From assembly GCA_963693285.1 (NCBI GenBank), contig OY848919.1:10907461-10971460 (forward strand): DNA of 64,000 nucleotides. The letters are read 5' to 3'. The translations under genes were made by a program, and so were the position numbers. A model generated the notes under the pieces. It saw only the letters and a list, made by a program, of their open reading frames with translations, was not told the DNA's origin and made no database searches. The stretch comes from Xestospongia muta (Eukaryota; Porifera; Demospongiae; Haplosclerida; Petrosiidae). Shown piece by piece: positions 24,136 to 37,404 of the stretch (the first letter of the stretch is position 1; every line of letters starts with the position of its first letter).

Positions 24136-24640
24136 AAGACCCACGGGAGTCTGTGAACTAAAAAGGCTTGCAAATGGAGTCTTTTTAATATTTTCAAGAC
24201 ATCTCTGTCATGCTTCATTACGACAAACACCAGGCAGAAACTCGTGACAATTTGGCGGGAAATAACAGCAGGTTCCAACCACGCGTGACCAACATTAATT
24301 GATTTTTAATTGATTTTTAATTGATCTGATCAACAATTAATTAAAAGTCTTCTAGATACATAAAAACATTACAGTACACTATCTATTCTAGCTCCAAAAT
24401 TGTTAACAACAAGTATAACAGCTTTATCTTTATAATGTAATGTCACAAATAATGTTGACTGAAACAAATGATTATAGTTAAACCAGAATTATATAACTTC
24501 AGTGACGGTTTTTGATCAGCATTAATACCAGTCACCAGCTGACGATACTATGTAGTCTTTTTAACCAATTGTATTGACCAGGTTTGTTGGTTAGCTTGTA
24601 ATTCTATGACCCAGTCCACTGATCAACTAGAAAAAAAAGA

Positions 24641-24826
24641 GTGTTAATTGACATCTTTCTCTCAATGACATCCAAGTTACATGAAATATCTGTATACATG
24701 AATGTTACTGTTACAGAGACTCTAGGTTCAGTTTTGCCGCCATACCAGGTATGTCTTGATCCTATTTCCTCTTTTGTAACTGGGTTCTCAGTGCTATGTC
24801 CAAATGGACACAAAAAGAATGGTATT
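24641..24826 (+). other. Candidate orphan exon, unknown protein
   Basis: An open stretch reading ...VYMNVTVTETLGSVLPP... then CLDPISSFVTGFSVLCPNGHKKNG, ending before a GTATTA donor-like site. Two Cys residues and an N-glycosylation site hint at an extracellular fragment. No flanking exons could be joined, and it sits inside a repeat island next to the inverted duplication. May be a pseudogene piece. Confidence 0.2.
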
Positions 24827-24974
24827 AGCTAAATATCATTTATTTATCATTTTTATCTTTACAATCATGTGTCTCCTCCACATTTACCTTCTTTTATTTT
24901 TAGCAATATATTAAGGAAGCGTGTTCATGCAGGCTGAAACAGGTTATGGATTGGTTACTGTATTGGGTCTCCAG

Positions 24975-25250
24975 ACATACTATCTCACTATGTTCTTACT
25001 TCTACAACAGTCATCTGATTTTGAAGAGTGGTCTCTTCATGTGGCAACTCTTATGTACCCAAACCAGTAAACAAAGCAGTTAATGATTCCAATTGCCCTG
25101 GTCGCTACTCCATCATCAAACTGGAACCTCCTAAAACATCAACAGAATTTGGCGGATGTAGATCAGAGATAGTTAGAGGAAGCCCTCTATTAAAGATAGA
25201 ACATCTGCTGACGTGAGAGAATTCAATAAAAAAAGAAGGGGTTAAAATTT
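24975..25250 (+). repeat. Inverted duplication, right copy
   Basis: Plus-strand counterpart of 20025-20315, about 4.7 kb away in opposite orientation. It keeps the MVSSCGNS ORF intact (25028-25216) with seven amino-acid-level differences or fewer. Similarity decays just after GGTTAAAATTTTGGAT at 25240-25255, where the left copy enters the ankyrin gene. Confidence 0.85.
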
Positions 25251-25435
25251 TGGATAACGACTAATGCTGTCGAGTATCCATAACAAAGCCATTTTATATT
25301 GGGTGTGTCATCATAAAGAGTTAATAATTATTATAAATTAACTGTTAAGATGACAAATATACCATGAAAGAAAAAAAGAATTAATAAGAAAGAAGAGAAC
25401 AACACTATAATTGTATTGATGAAATAAAAGTGCTG

Positions 25436-27656
<2,221 letters not shown>

Positions 27657-27892
27657 TTTGATATCAACGTGCAATTTTAACCCTTTAATCACGGCACACC
27701 TCCGTTGCTTGGATACCAGGCAAGACTTAAAAGTGCTACAAAGCACTAGCGGGCTGCCTCAAGCCAGTAAGACTCTTGTTCCCTTAGGCTGCCCTACAGG
27801 TGACCAATATACCAGGAGGAATTTGACGAGGTAATGTAGCTTTCATATAGTCATAAGTGTTAATTCGCGACAATCTAGGTTGACATCATACT
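27657..27892. promoter_or_regulatory. Divergent promoter of ZCCHC10 (-) and CEP104 (+)
   Basis: Only 236 bp separate the two start codons, and the stretch is more GC-rich than its surroundings. At 27704-27716 GTTGCTTGGATAC resembles an RFX X-box (imperfect, 9 of 12 informative positions), the usual element of ciliary genes, which would suit CEP104. No TATA box is obvious. Confidence 0.5.
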
Positions 27893-30400
27893 ATGTCTTC
27901 TGTCTCAAAGCTTCACTTTAAAGTTGTTGGATGTACAGGCTGGGAAGATGACTATCACCCAAAGAATATGGAGGTAAATATACGAGATGGTTCATATAAG
28001 CAAATAATAAGAAGGACAGTAGTGACACCAATGCTTGAAAGGACAATATCCTTAGAATAACTACTTTTTGAATAGATACTGAAGCTAAGACCACTTGTGA
28101 TTGTTTAAGAATATTACGTATGAATTGATATAAAATATTCTCGTTTTAGGATCAGAGTCCTTTTGTTAAAGGTTGGAGATCAGAAAGGTAGTTTGTATAT
28201 TTAGTTACATCATGAACATGTAGCCTGCTTCTTTACAGATATTGTCTGTTTCCTCAACAAGTGATTCTCTTTCTAAAGACTACAGCTAGAATTAGAAAAA
28301 TACAACTACTTTGCCATGAATATATGATAGGTGAGTGTACATAAATGTAGACCTATTTTATTTGTCCTATAACTCTTTTATCTATCTGTCAATTAAACAG
28401 TTAATATATTCATCTATTTATCCATCAATTATCTATCCATTAATCCTTTTTTTATCCAGCCATTGACTAATGGTTGTTAACTACATATTCTATTGTTTCT
28501 TAAAATTAGCTTCAAAAGTAGAATTATTTGTCGGTGATAGTCCACCTTCCACATCTAGCCAAGCCAACAAGTTGGATAACATCCATTTCACAAGACTAGG
28601 GTTAGTTACCTTACATATTATAGCACAAGCCTAACTTTGTTTCAACACTTAAGATATGTATCCATGTCAGATAACGAGAGGAACAGTTATAAAGTTAGTA
28701 ACTGTATCTATTATCCTACATGTACTCATGTTGATAGCCACCAATTGTTGCTGTATAAGTATGATACAATTCCATTTTGTTATATAGTCTCGTGAGTTGA
28801 AGTCAGTCAATGTGGATGCAGTTGGACAATATGTTAAATTAATTCTTCATACCAATCATATTAATAGACTTAATTTATACAGTCAAGTAAGTAAAGTAGT
28901 AATATAATACAATGATATATATGTTTGTGTATAAGAAAAGGGAGTAGTGACGTAGTTTACTGCTTAATGCAATTGAGCTCATGTTCTACATATTCTCACT
29001 CTTTATTAATAGGTATCATTAATGACCATTAATTTACTTGGACATAGTAATTGGAGGGACACTGCAATACAGCCTGCCAAATCTGAGGTACATGTATAGA
29101 CAACTAATATGGTATAGACATCCTTATTCATAACTCACTTGTTTTAGTACGAGTCATCTTATTAACTTTTTTATCCTCATTTTACAGACAAGTCCACAAC
29201 AAGCAAGCAATACTGGCAAGTAAGAAAAGAACTTAGTTCATATCTTAGCTTTTTAATGATTTTATGAGGTCTTGTATACTTTCATAGGCAACCACCTGTT
29301 CAAGTTCCAGCTATTGACGATTTAAGCTTTAATATCAGTCAGGTTTGTCCTTTGCATATTTAGAGTAGGAAAAGATTGAATGCTTATTATATTTATTAAC
29401 TAGGATCCAGACTCAGCTAGACTGATAAAACAGCTAGAAATGATAAAACAGCAAGCTATTGAAAGTACATAATGAATAGATGATTGACTGATATTGACTG
29501 ATGGATGGAGCTTGGAGGAATAAATAGAGTACAGATATATGGAAGGAAAGTATGTTTTGATAGATACAGCTCCTTTATTTTGTATTAGGTGATCATTTTG
29601 AATTGGCTAAACACATCAAATTTGCAATTGAAGAAATGTTCAAAGTACCAAAATATTAATCACTGATAACTTGGAATTATGTATTACTTGTTTTAGGTGG
29701 GACAAGTACTTTGCCAATTTGAAAAGCAAAAGAGATGTGCCATAGATAGAGAAGATTATGATAATGCTAAGAAATGGAAGGTATACAGCACAATTATTTA
29801 CTGACAATCTAATGCATGGAAAGTTAACAATCGTTATTAATGAAGTATCTGGTAGGTTTGGCATTGTTTCCAACAAATTTAGAGCAGTTGCAGCAATAAA
29901 ATGTTTCCTTTTAAAATGTAAAGAAAATAGCCATTATGATTAAAGTCTTCATTTTTTTGATAAAATTGTTTTTTTTAATGAAACTTGTTGATAGCGGGAA
30001 GCTAGTTTTGAGCCACCCTGTTTCTTACCATTAGAAGATAGTAGCAGGTTGTCTCAATACTAGTGGTATTTGTACTGATCCACTACACACATCATTTTAA
30101 ATTGCACATATATGTATAATTAAAGTATTTTTAATAATGTACACTTCTAGACTGAGAAAGATAAGTTGATACACCAAACATATCACAAGTTCAGTATTGA
30201 TCAACTGCTACAAGGACGGTTACCTCATGTACAACAGCCACAACCTGTAATGATGGAAGAGACAAACACCCAACAACATATAAGTCAAGATCAAGAGACT
30301 AGAGAACATGTTACTGAACATGTTAAGCAACGTAAACCAGGTAGAGTGTCAGAAGAATTAGTATACTTGTAGTAGTGTCTGTGTTTAAATGTGTGTGTGT

Positions 30401-30431
<31 letters not shown>

Positions 30432-33400
30432 AGAGTATTATGGTGAATGCAATCTGACAAGAATTATATTTTTAAAAATCAATCATATATCTCATTATTT
30501 GTTCTTACTAGATTCTTCCATTTTACCACCTGTATCAACACCAAACATTATGTCAGCTTCAGTAACTCAAGAAAGGTTATCAAAACAAAGAGAATATATC
30601 AGCCATCGTGATGACATCGAACTACCAAGAATTAGGTAAGCAAGATAAGCAATGTATTAATAAACCATGTATTATTTACATTAATCACTTTATCATCAGT
30701 GGAAGAGAACCAATGAATGAATATCCTGACCCTGAATCACAAGGTAAGCTTAATTAATTAATTTACATATAAATATACTTGTAATTTTAGTTAGACTTTT
30801 ATTAATACTATTATCTGTTCTGTAGTATCTCCTACAAAGCCTGAACCACTTAATGATGTCCAGTTAAATGAGGCAACAGTTGCTGTACAAGTTTGGGGAG
30901 AAGAAACAGTAAGTACATGTATAAAGAAATACTTAACATATAATACTATGTTTAATGACAACAAACCGACCTCCTTGTAGGTCGCATTAGTGTTTTCTAA
31001 GCAGTATCAACTAAGAGAACAAGGTCTTAACAAGGTGTTAGCTAGTATGCAAGAGGTTTCTGGTCATAGTAAGACGGAGATGATAAAAGCTATATGTCAA
31101 GTTTTAAAGAAAGGTCTCAATGATAAAGTTATGTCTGTAAGTTGAGCATAATGTTTTTATAAATATATGTATAAGGTGGAAACAGAGGCATTTTAATATA
31201 TTTAATAAGTGATTTCGGGCATATCCGAGAAGATATAGTGAAATAGCATTGATAAGCAACAATCTCAATTACAATCTATTTCTAATAGGGCAGAACAAGC
31301 TATATTTTAGAATCACATGAGACATATGTAGGTGTTATTTGAGATGTAAATGTTATAACACTATTACAGTTAAAGCCATGTGAAGTAAATAGAATTTACC
31401 TACATAATTTAAATTTAAATCATTATTATTTTATATATCAACTTGGTCTTGGAAATTTTTAAACAATAAAGGAATCTCCTTGTGTACTTTTAGTTTGTTC
31501 AATTCAAATGTAATTATTACTACATTTCTCTAGTCATTTAATTTATCTTTGTCAATAATGCAAGAACTACTGGGGCCATATTCAGAACAACATCGGTAGG
31601 TATAAATGGTTTGTGAATTAAAACAATAGAAATACTTTGGAAAGAAAGTTATTATACATATTATTGTTATGACTTTTTCTTTAGTTTAAATGAAGTTGAT
31701 CTTTCATCAATCTTAGACAAAACACTGCCATTATTAATGAGCAGATTAGCAGACACTGTGAGCACACTCACAATGTATTATATGATATTTGTATTACCTT
31801 GTAGAATGTGAGGATATCAACAGCAGCTATTACTACAATACTACAACTAGCGACATCAGATAAACTGAAGGTGTGCTAAAATTAACATATAATTACTTAT
31901 CTGGCATAGGAGGTGCATGCTACAATATGAAATTAATACATTTAGGCTCTAATGGTTAGTGTTTAGTGTCCTGGATATATAGTATCAATTTCTCATTCAA
32001 GTATGCATTATCTGAGCCATACAATAGACACTACATTCTTGTTATATATTCAGTGACTCTGTACCAAAGTATTTAATTTTATTTAAACCTCTTTCTCTCC
32101 CTCTCTCTCTCTTCAGCCGTTACTAGGTCCTCAATTAATAAGACCCCTTGTTCAAGAGAAACCAAAAGGACTTGGTCAAAGAGATAGTAAAGGAGTCATT
32201 CACTCCAATGATTCTCCAGCTAGAGCTGTAACTTGGCGATATGCAAAGGGTCGAGTGGAATTGTTGCAGGGTTTCATTCAGATTGTAGATTTAGCAACTG
32301 GACAGTTAACAGTGAATGAAGTAATGGAGGTATGCAAGAACAAATATTAAATCTGGCTTGACAATATAGAAAAAGAATATGTAAAAATTAAATGTTTGAT
32401 TTGTATTGTAGTTTGTTAATAGCTGTCTTCAACACATACATAATAAAGTGAGAGATGCTGCCGCTCAATTAACTGTTCACCTCTACAGACAGGTTTGCTT
32501 GGCTTAAGTAGAACAATAAATATTGCATTTCTATCTACTGTACTTTTGTCATTGTAGTACAATGGAGAGATTAGGGATTTGCTACCAGTCAAAGCAAGTG
32601 ATCATATCGCTATGAAAAACATATTCTGGAGAAGCTTGTTTGACCAGTTTGATCAGATTGATGGAGTACAATCTGATCAAGACGTAATTGAGGTAAAAAT
32701 ACACACAGAATAATAGCATGTTCTCAGCTATAACTGACACTTGTGAAGACGTTGGAATGAGGATTATCCATTAAAGATATACAAACAAAGTTAAGATAGT
32801 GTGTGGAATGTCCTTTATAAGAACATTAGTAAAATAGACTAAGTATCTGATTATTATTGTATGTACATATTTTTTTGCATTTATTTTACATAAATATTAT
32901 TATACTATGTCTTACCTTTCAACCAGCAAGCAAAAGATAGAAAACAGAAAAAGGTTAGTTAATTAGATCATAATTCTGACCATCTGTCTGTTCCATTGTT
33001 ATCTTTGTATGTTTAGTTACAAAATCTAAAAGGCCAAATAGATGTTCTAAAGGGTCTTGCAAGTCAAGGAAGAAAGGTTAGTTTCAGCATTAATAAATAG
33101 GCAGTGTTTAGAGTGCTACACCATACTTTAATGTGAAATGAATGCATTTAGGTTCCAATTTTACAGTCTAGTGTATAGTATTAAATTCCCATTGAAGTAC
33201 AGTGTTCTATTACCGGCACTCTAAACACTTCCTAATAAATAAGACCTGCATATAACATATGAAATAACTCATTTATACTATAGCAAATGACTATGAAAGA
33301 GATTGAGGAGGCTCTTGGTGAGACTAGCTCTCCTGCTCCACTCTCCCCAAGTGGACAACATGATACTGTTGTACAAATTGATACTTCAGCTATTGATAGG

Positions 33401-34376
33401 TAAGGTATATTGATATGCATAATCAATGAACAAAAGAAAATGAAAGTGTGATTAATAAACACAAAAATGATATTATAACTACATCAATATAACTATGGTG
33501 TAGAACTTAGGATGACACATCTTTATTTGTAGGACATGTCCATTTTGTAATGACAGTAGACCTGAACTGGAGACTCGTATGGAACAACATTATGCTATGG
33601 ATTGTCCAATGTTAATACAGTGTAAACACTGCTCTCAGGTAAAATAGCACAATATTACAGTACTCTCTTTTACTTATAAGGACAATACTTTTATTGATAT
33701 TGCCATTACGTAAATATCTGTTTAGAACTCAATGATCTCCTTTATTTTTAGGTTGTTGAAATAAAGAATTTATTTGCTCATTACTTATCTACTGACTGTC
33801 ATTATCAGTCAGAAATGGACAAGTGTCCTACCTGTCATGAAGTACTAACTAAAGCACAATTAGAGTCTCACATCAAAGCATCCAGATGTACAGGTAATAA
33901 TTATACTATTCTATATGTTGAATTATACATACTTAAATCCCATCTAATTTTTCTACAGCACCTCAAGAGCATTTTGTTAAATGCCCTCTCTGTCATGCTA
34001 ATGTAGAAGATAATGATGAGGTCAGTAATGCTTTCTTTCTCTCTGTGTCACTTTTGCTGTGGGTGTGCATATGTGTCAATGTTAGTTTTACTATAGGCAT
34101 GGCATAATCATCTTATGGGAGTAAATGCAGGATGTGCAAAGAACCCTCGAAGAAAGAGACCAAGACGCAGAGGTATGACTACAAATATATTGATAAATTC
34201 ATAAAACGTCCTTTACACAAAATGTGTGCGCTATGCTAATTGCTTTGCTTTTGCAAACTTGCAACTACGTTCAAATGTCTAAATTCAAATTGTGATTAAA
34301 GAGATCTTTTTGTGTAGGACAAATACCAACAAATAATCCATTAACATCACCTGCTATGGCTGTAGTACCAAGATAA
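27893..34376 (+). CDS. CEP104: Centrosomal/ciliary tip protein CEP104 orthologue
   Basis: 31 exons, all phase-consistent, summing to 2679 bp or 892 aa (human CEP104 is 925). Exon starts: 27893, 28150, 28239, 28510, 28654, 28788, 29013, 29188, 29288, 29404, 29589, 29697, 30151, 30512, 30700, 30826, 30981, 31534, 31685, 31805, 32117, 32412, 32558, 32927, 33017, 33284, 33533, 33752, 33959, 34097 and 34318. The N-terminal jelly-roll domain includes WRSERYCLFPQQVILFLK and NVDAVGQYVKLILH. A coiled coil follows (ID.EDYDNAKKWK), then a TOG-like helical array at about residues 388-677, then zinc fingers at about 746-873 (CPFCND, CKHCSQ, CPTCHEV, CPLCHANVE, HLMGVNAGC). In other animals it binds tubulin and the CP110/CEP97 complex and acts at the ciliary tip; sponges have ciliated cells. 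Confidence 0.95.
30391..30431. repeat. (GT)n microsatellite in a CEP104 intron
   Basis: A GT/TG run interrupted by one CT, in the intron between exons 13 and 14. Confidence 0.95.
31905..32040. mobile_element. Degenerate MITE related to those at 33100 and 37142
   Basis: Shares the internal words ATATGAAATTAATACATTTAGG and CCTGG.TATA.AGTAT.AATTTC with the two intact elements. The termini are eroded and no target duplication could be defined. It lies in the CEP104 intron before exon 21. Confidence 0.4.
33100..33232. mobile_element. MITE with 9-bp target duplication in a CEP104 intron
   Basis: A 133-bp element with direct repeats TAATAAATA at 33091-33099 and 33233-33241. Termini are GGCAGTGTTTAGAGTGC and, reverse-complemented from the right, GGAAGTGTTTAGAGTGC. 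The interior matches the element at 37142. A nine-base duplication suits Mutator-like elements. Confidence 0.8.
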
Positions 34377-34872
34377 AATATGTACTTCTTTACTAGCAAA
34401 CTTATTAAACAAAATATGACAAATATCTACAATATTTTCAATTCAAATAATTGTATTTGTTGTTATACTTCACTACAATGAGACAAATATACTAAATAAA
34501 AGTCAAATGGCAACTGTTTTATTCACTTGTCACAATATAATAGTTGTTATAGATGACAGCAATTCTAATCGTGGCAAAATTTATTATTCTTAACATCCCA
34601 TCCCTATTATATTAAACTGCACCTAATGTATTAACAAAACCTCTGAAGTTTCCTTGTAATTTGCTTGTATCAAAAATGTAATTGCTTAAAATAATAATGA
34701 GTAGGAAATAGACTGAGTTGAGTTATTGTGTAGTGTTCTAAATGCCCAATAATAGGAGACATTGATCCTTTAAAGGAGCATTGTAAGCTATTATAACATG
34801 TACAAACTGCAGCTGGACATGCTCATATGTGAAGTTTTTAATAGAATTTAAACATAATTAGAAAAATAAAAA
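34377..34872. other. Convergent 3' intergenic region
   Basis: Lies between the stops of CEP104 (+) and the FEM1-like gene (-). AATAAA at 34495-34500 is a plausible CEP104 polyadenylation signal. No gene is seen. Confidence 0.5.
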
Positions 34873-36876
34873 TTATAAGACATCTACTTGACTGTCAATG
34901 CTCTTTGGATCATGAAGCTCAATAAGTTTAACAATATGTTTTGGTAAATCTATAGAAACATATGGTATACCCTCAGACACAATTGTCCTAGCAGCATGAC
35001 AAGAGAGTGGTAGAGGTCCAGTAGACAAGAGAAGTGAGCAAATAGGACTATCACTAGAGCAATAGTCTATAGGAGTTTTACCATGTGCATCTACAGCATC
35101 AACGTGTGCTCCATATGAAAGTAAAACTGATATTACTTCAACTGAACATTGTTCACCTTTAATTGCAGCATGGAGAAGCGTTTCACAATCACTGGGAGTG
35201 TTAATCACAGATTGAGCACCTACATCGAAAAAAGTACTTAAAAAGTATACATTGGCTTTGCTGTCACACTTTCTCTTTAAAATTTGATGCAGAAAAGATA
35301 CAAGTTCTCCCCTTTTCTCAAGCAATAAACAAAGAAATTGTTTTAAAAATTTATTATAGTCATGAATTGATGCTACAGAAAAAGCCAGGTTATCAATGAG
35401 ATGCCGAGAGATCCAACAATAAAAAATCTCTACTATTATTAACTTCTCTGTAAGTACATCATCCCTTTTTGCAATTCTCTCATAAGCCATTAAACCAATG
35501 TTTATTATATCAACATAACCTGAAGATGGAAACGAAGATTGTACAGTAGTGATCACATTAAAGAGAGTAAAAAGAATTCTCCTACTCTTCGAGTGAATAT
35601 CAATATTTTGGTGTGAGCAAGATTTGATAACATCGAGAGCCTTCATAGCTTTGTAGCATAGCCTGATCACTTTCATTTCTTCACCAAATGATAATAAATG
35701 TTCTGCCAATTCTAGGATATGATAAAGTAAAGAATCGTACTGGACACCCAAACAACGTTCCATTACAATAAGTTTTTGGTACTTATAGCCAATTTTAGCA
35801 TAGTCATCAGTATCCCACGCTGAATTCAATTCTTCCATACTCGATATTTCCAACCTATTTTCATACTCAGATATTGGTTCTAAATACAAAGGCTTTACAC
35901 AGTGCTCCTTATAGCACGATAAACCCTTCTCCCAAAATACCCTATTGTCTTTATCATTCAAGTTGGCCAGCAGAAGATACGCGTCACCTTTAGCAAGTGG
36001 AGGGCAACTAGTTTGTTCAGTTAATAACTGTACCACATCCAAGTGTCTGTTCACTGCAGCAAGATATAGAGGACAGGGTACATAATCCTCACTAGTAGAG
36101 TTGTATGGGGCAGCCGAGAGAGGAGACATACCATAAGCTAACAACACATTTATGATATCAACCCGTCCATATCGAGCTGCTTCGTGCATCACAGTGTAAC
36201 CTTCTTTTGTTGTTTGATGAATATTGGCACCTTTTGACGTAAGAAATGTTACAATTTCATAGACAATATCAAAGTCTTTGTCGTCTCCTTGAGCTACCTT
36301 TGGTAATTTGATGCCTGGTATATCTAGTCCACACATCATCATTAATGGAGTACATCCTCTGTAATTAGTTGTATTAACATCCACACCACTATCTAGAAGA
36401 TACTTCATCACAGATATACACCCATACTGTGCTGCTACATGAAGAGGACCACCCCAATATGGTGCCTGCTTGTTAAGATCAGCTCCTTTAGACACTAGAT
36501 ACTGAACCATCTCTACATTATCCTGAGTACAAGCTGCTACTAATGGTGGTACGAATTTGTGATGAAAACTTTTAGTAGATGTAATTGAACACTTGTTGAA
36601 TGGTTCAACCATAAATGTAGCCTTTTCGTTTACATCAATAAGGTTACCATAAGTGTCTAAGAGGTATTTCATTACATTAACATCACCATTAATTGCTGCA
36701 TCAACAACAGGAGACCAAGCAAAGACAGAAGGATCAGGAAAAAAAATTCGAGGACTTAGTGGCTTGTGATCACGAGAAAGTTTATCAAAAAAATCTCGGA
36801 CTTCATCTAGAGACTGCTTTCGGCATAGCTGTAGCAATTTATAATATTGAGAAGTTTTCAATTGAACTTCCTCCAT
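34873..36876 (-). CDS. FEM1-like ankyrin-repeat protein, second intact copy
   Basis: Intronless 667-aa frame, paralogous along its length to the gene at 5587. The blocks PPLVAACTQDNVE and GGPLHVAAQYGCISVM are nearly identical in both. Ankyrin repeats cover about residues 45-290. The FEM1-type middle has a YLLLAN segment, a PISEYENR segment and MERCLGVQ, and a second ankyrin pair lies near 565-615. The C-terminal VHL box is intact (622-655): LSCHAARTIV as BC-box and IDLPKHIVKLIELH as Cul2 box. Predicted role: substrate receptor for a CUL2-elongin BC ubiquitin ligase. The N-terminal 90 residues differ most from the paralogue, and that is where substrate choice could diverge. Divergent from ZNFX1, with starts 528 bp apart. 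Confidence 0.82.
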   Translation of the reverse strand: MEEVQLKTSQYYKLLQLCRKQSLDEVRDFFDKLSRDHKPLSPRIFFPDPSVFAWSPVVDAAINGDVNVMKYLLDTYGNLIDVNEKATFMVEPFNKCSITSTKSFHHKFVPPLVAACTQDNVEMVQYLVSKGADLNKQAPYWGGPLHVAAQYGCISVMKYLLDSGVDVNTTNYRGCTPLMMMCGLDIPGIKLPKVAQGDDKDFDIVYEIVTFLTSKGANIHQTTKEGYTVMHEAARYGRVDIINVLLAYGMSPLSAAPYNSTSEDYVPCPLYLAAVNRHLDVVQLLTEQTSCPPLAKGDAYLLLANLNDKDNRVFWEKGLSCYKEHCVKPLYLEPISEYENRLEISSMEELNSAWDTDDYAKIGYKYQKLIVMERCLGVQYDSLLYHILELAEHLLSFGEEMKVIRLCYKAMKALDVIKSCSHQNIDIHSKSRRILFTLFNVITTVQSSFPSSGYVDIINIGLMAYERIAKRDDVLTEKLIIVEIFYCWISRHLIDNLAFSVASIHDYNKFLKQFLCLLLEKRGELVSFLHQILKRKCDSKANVYFLSTFFDVGAQSVINTPSDCETLLHAAIKGEQCSVEVISVLLSYGAHVDAVDAHGKTPIDYCSSDSPICSLLLSTGPLPLSCHAARTIVSEGIPYVSIDLPKHIVKLIELHDPKSIDSQVDVL

Positions 36877-37404
36877 TTTCTACATTCAACACCCACGCAA
36901 CTTGAAATAATTATGATTAAAATTAATAATAATAACCATTCACTAAGGAACTATAAAATAACTTTGTATACCCTTCCCCTTATATGACTCAGCATATTAT
37001 TCAGATTACGCAAGCTAGTACAGTAACAATCCTTCAAAGTTCAAAGTGGGGCACAAGATCTTTGTGTAAGTTTTGTTTAAAAGACTAGATGTACAGTACA
37101 TTCTAATACAGTATTAATTGTATATAATTATGAACTTATTAGGCAGTGTCTACAGGTCTGGTAGAAAAAGCCATACTTTAATATGAAATTAATACTATAC
37201 CCTGGACCCTACAACCTAAACACTAGACCCTAAATGTATTAATTTCACATTAAAGTATGGCTTTTTTCTACCGGACCTGTAGACACTTCGAACTTATTAA
37301 GCTATTCTTATGGCATACGTCTTATATAGCAAACTGATCCTTCCTCTTTTTCAGTGTCATATAGATATTTTACTGTACTGAAGGCCAGTTCAGAGGATAT
37401 GTGA
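36877..37404. promoter_or_regulatory. Divergent intergenic region, FEM1-like (-) / ZNFX1 (+), with MITE
   Basis: 528 bp between two start codons, presumably containing both promoters. A MITE occupies 37142-37289. A TTTTTCAG|T splice-acceptor-like site at about 37345-37355 precedes the ZNFX1 start, so a 5' UTR intron is possible. Confidence 0.45.
37142..37290. mobile_element. MITE with long inverted repeats and 9-bp target duplication
   Basis: A 149-bp palindromic element. Direct repeats AACTTATTA flank it (37133-37141 and 37291-37299). Inverted repeats span about 50 bp: GGCAGTGTCTACAGGTC at the left, and at the right, reverse-complemented, CGAAGTGTCTACAGGTC; both then run through GGTAGAAAAA and GCCATACTTTAAT. 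It could fold into a near-complete hairpin. It sits about 115 bp upstream of the ZNFX1 start. Confidence 0.88.

Noticed and set aside
24054..24278. Minus-strand ORF in the 38-bp tandem repeat
   Set aside because: Its repeated peptide arises from the tandem repeat, with no splice or domain support.
29758..29943. 61-codon plus-strand ORF
   Set aside because: It overlaps CEP104 exon 12 in the wrong frame; the exon frame is supported by phase and similarity to CEP104.
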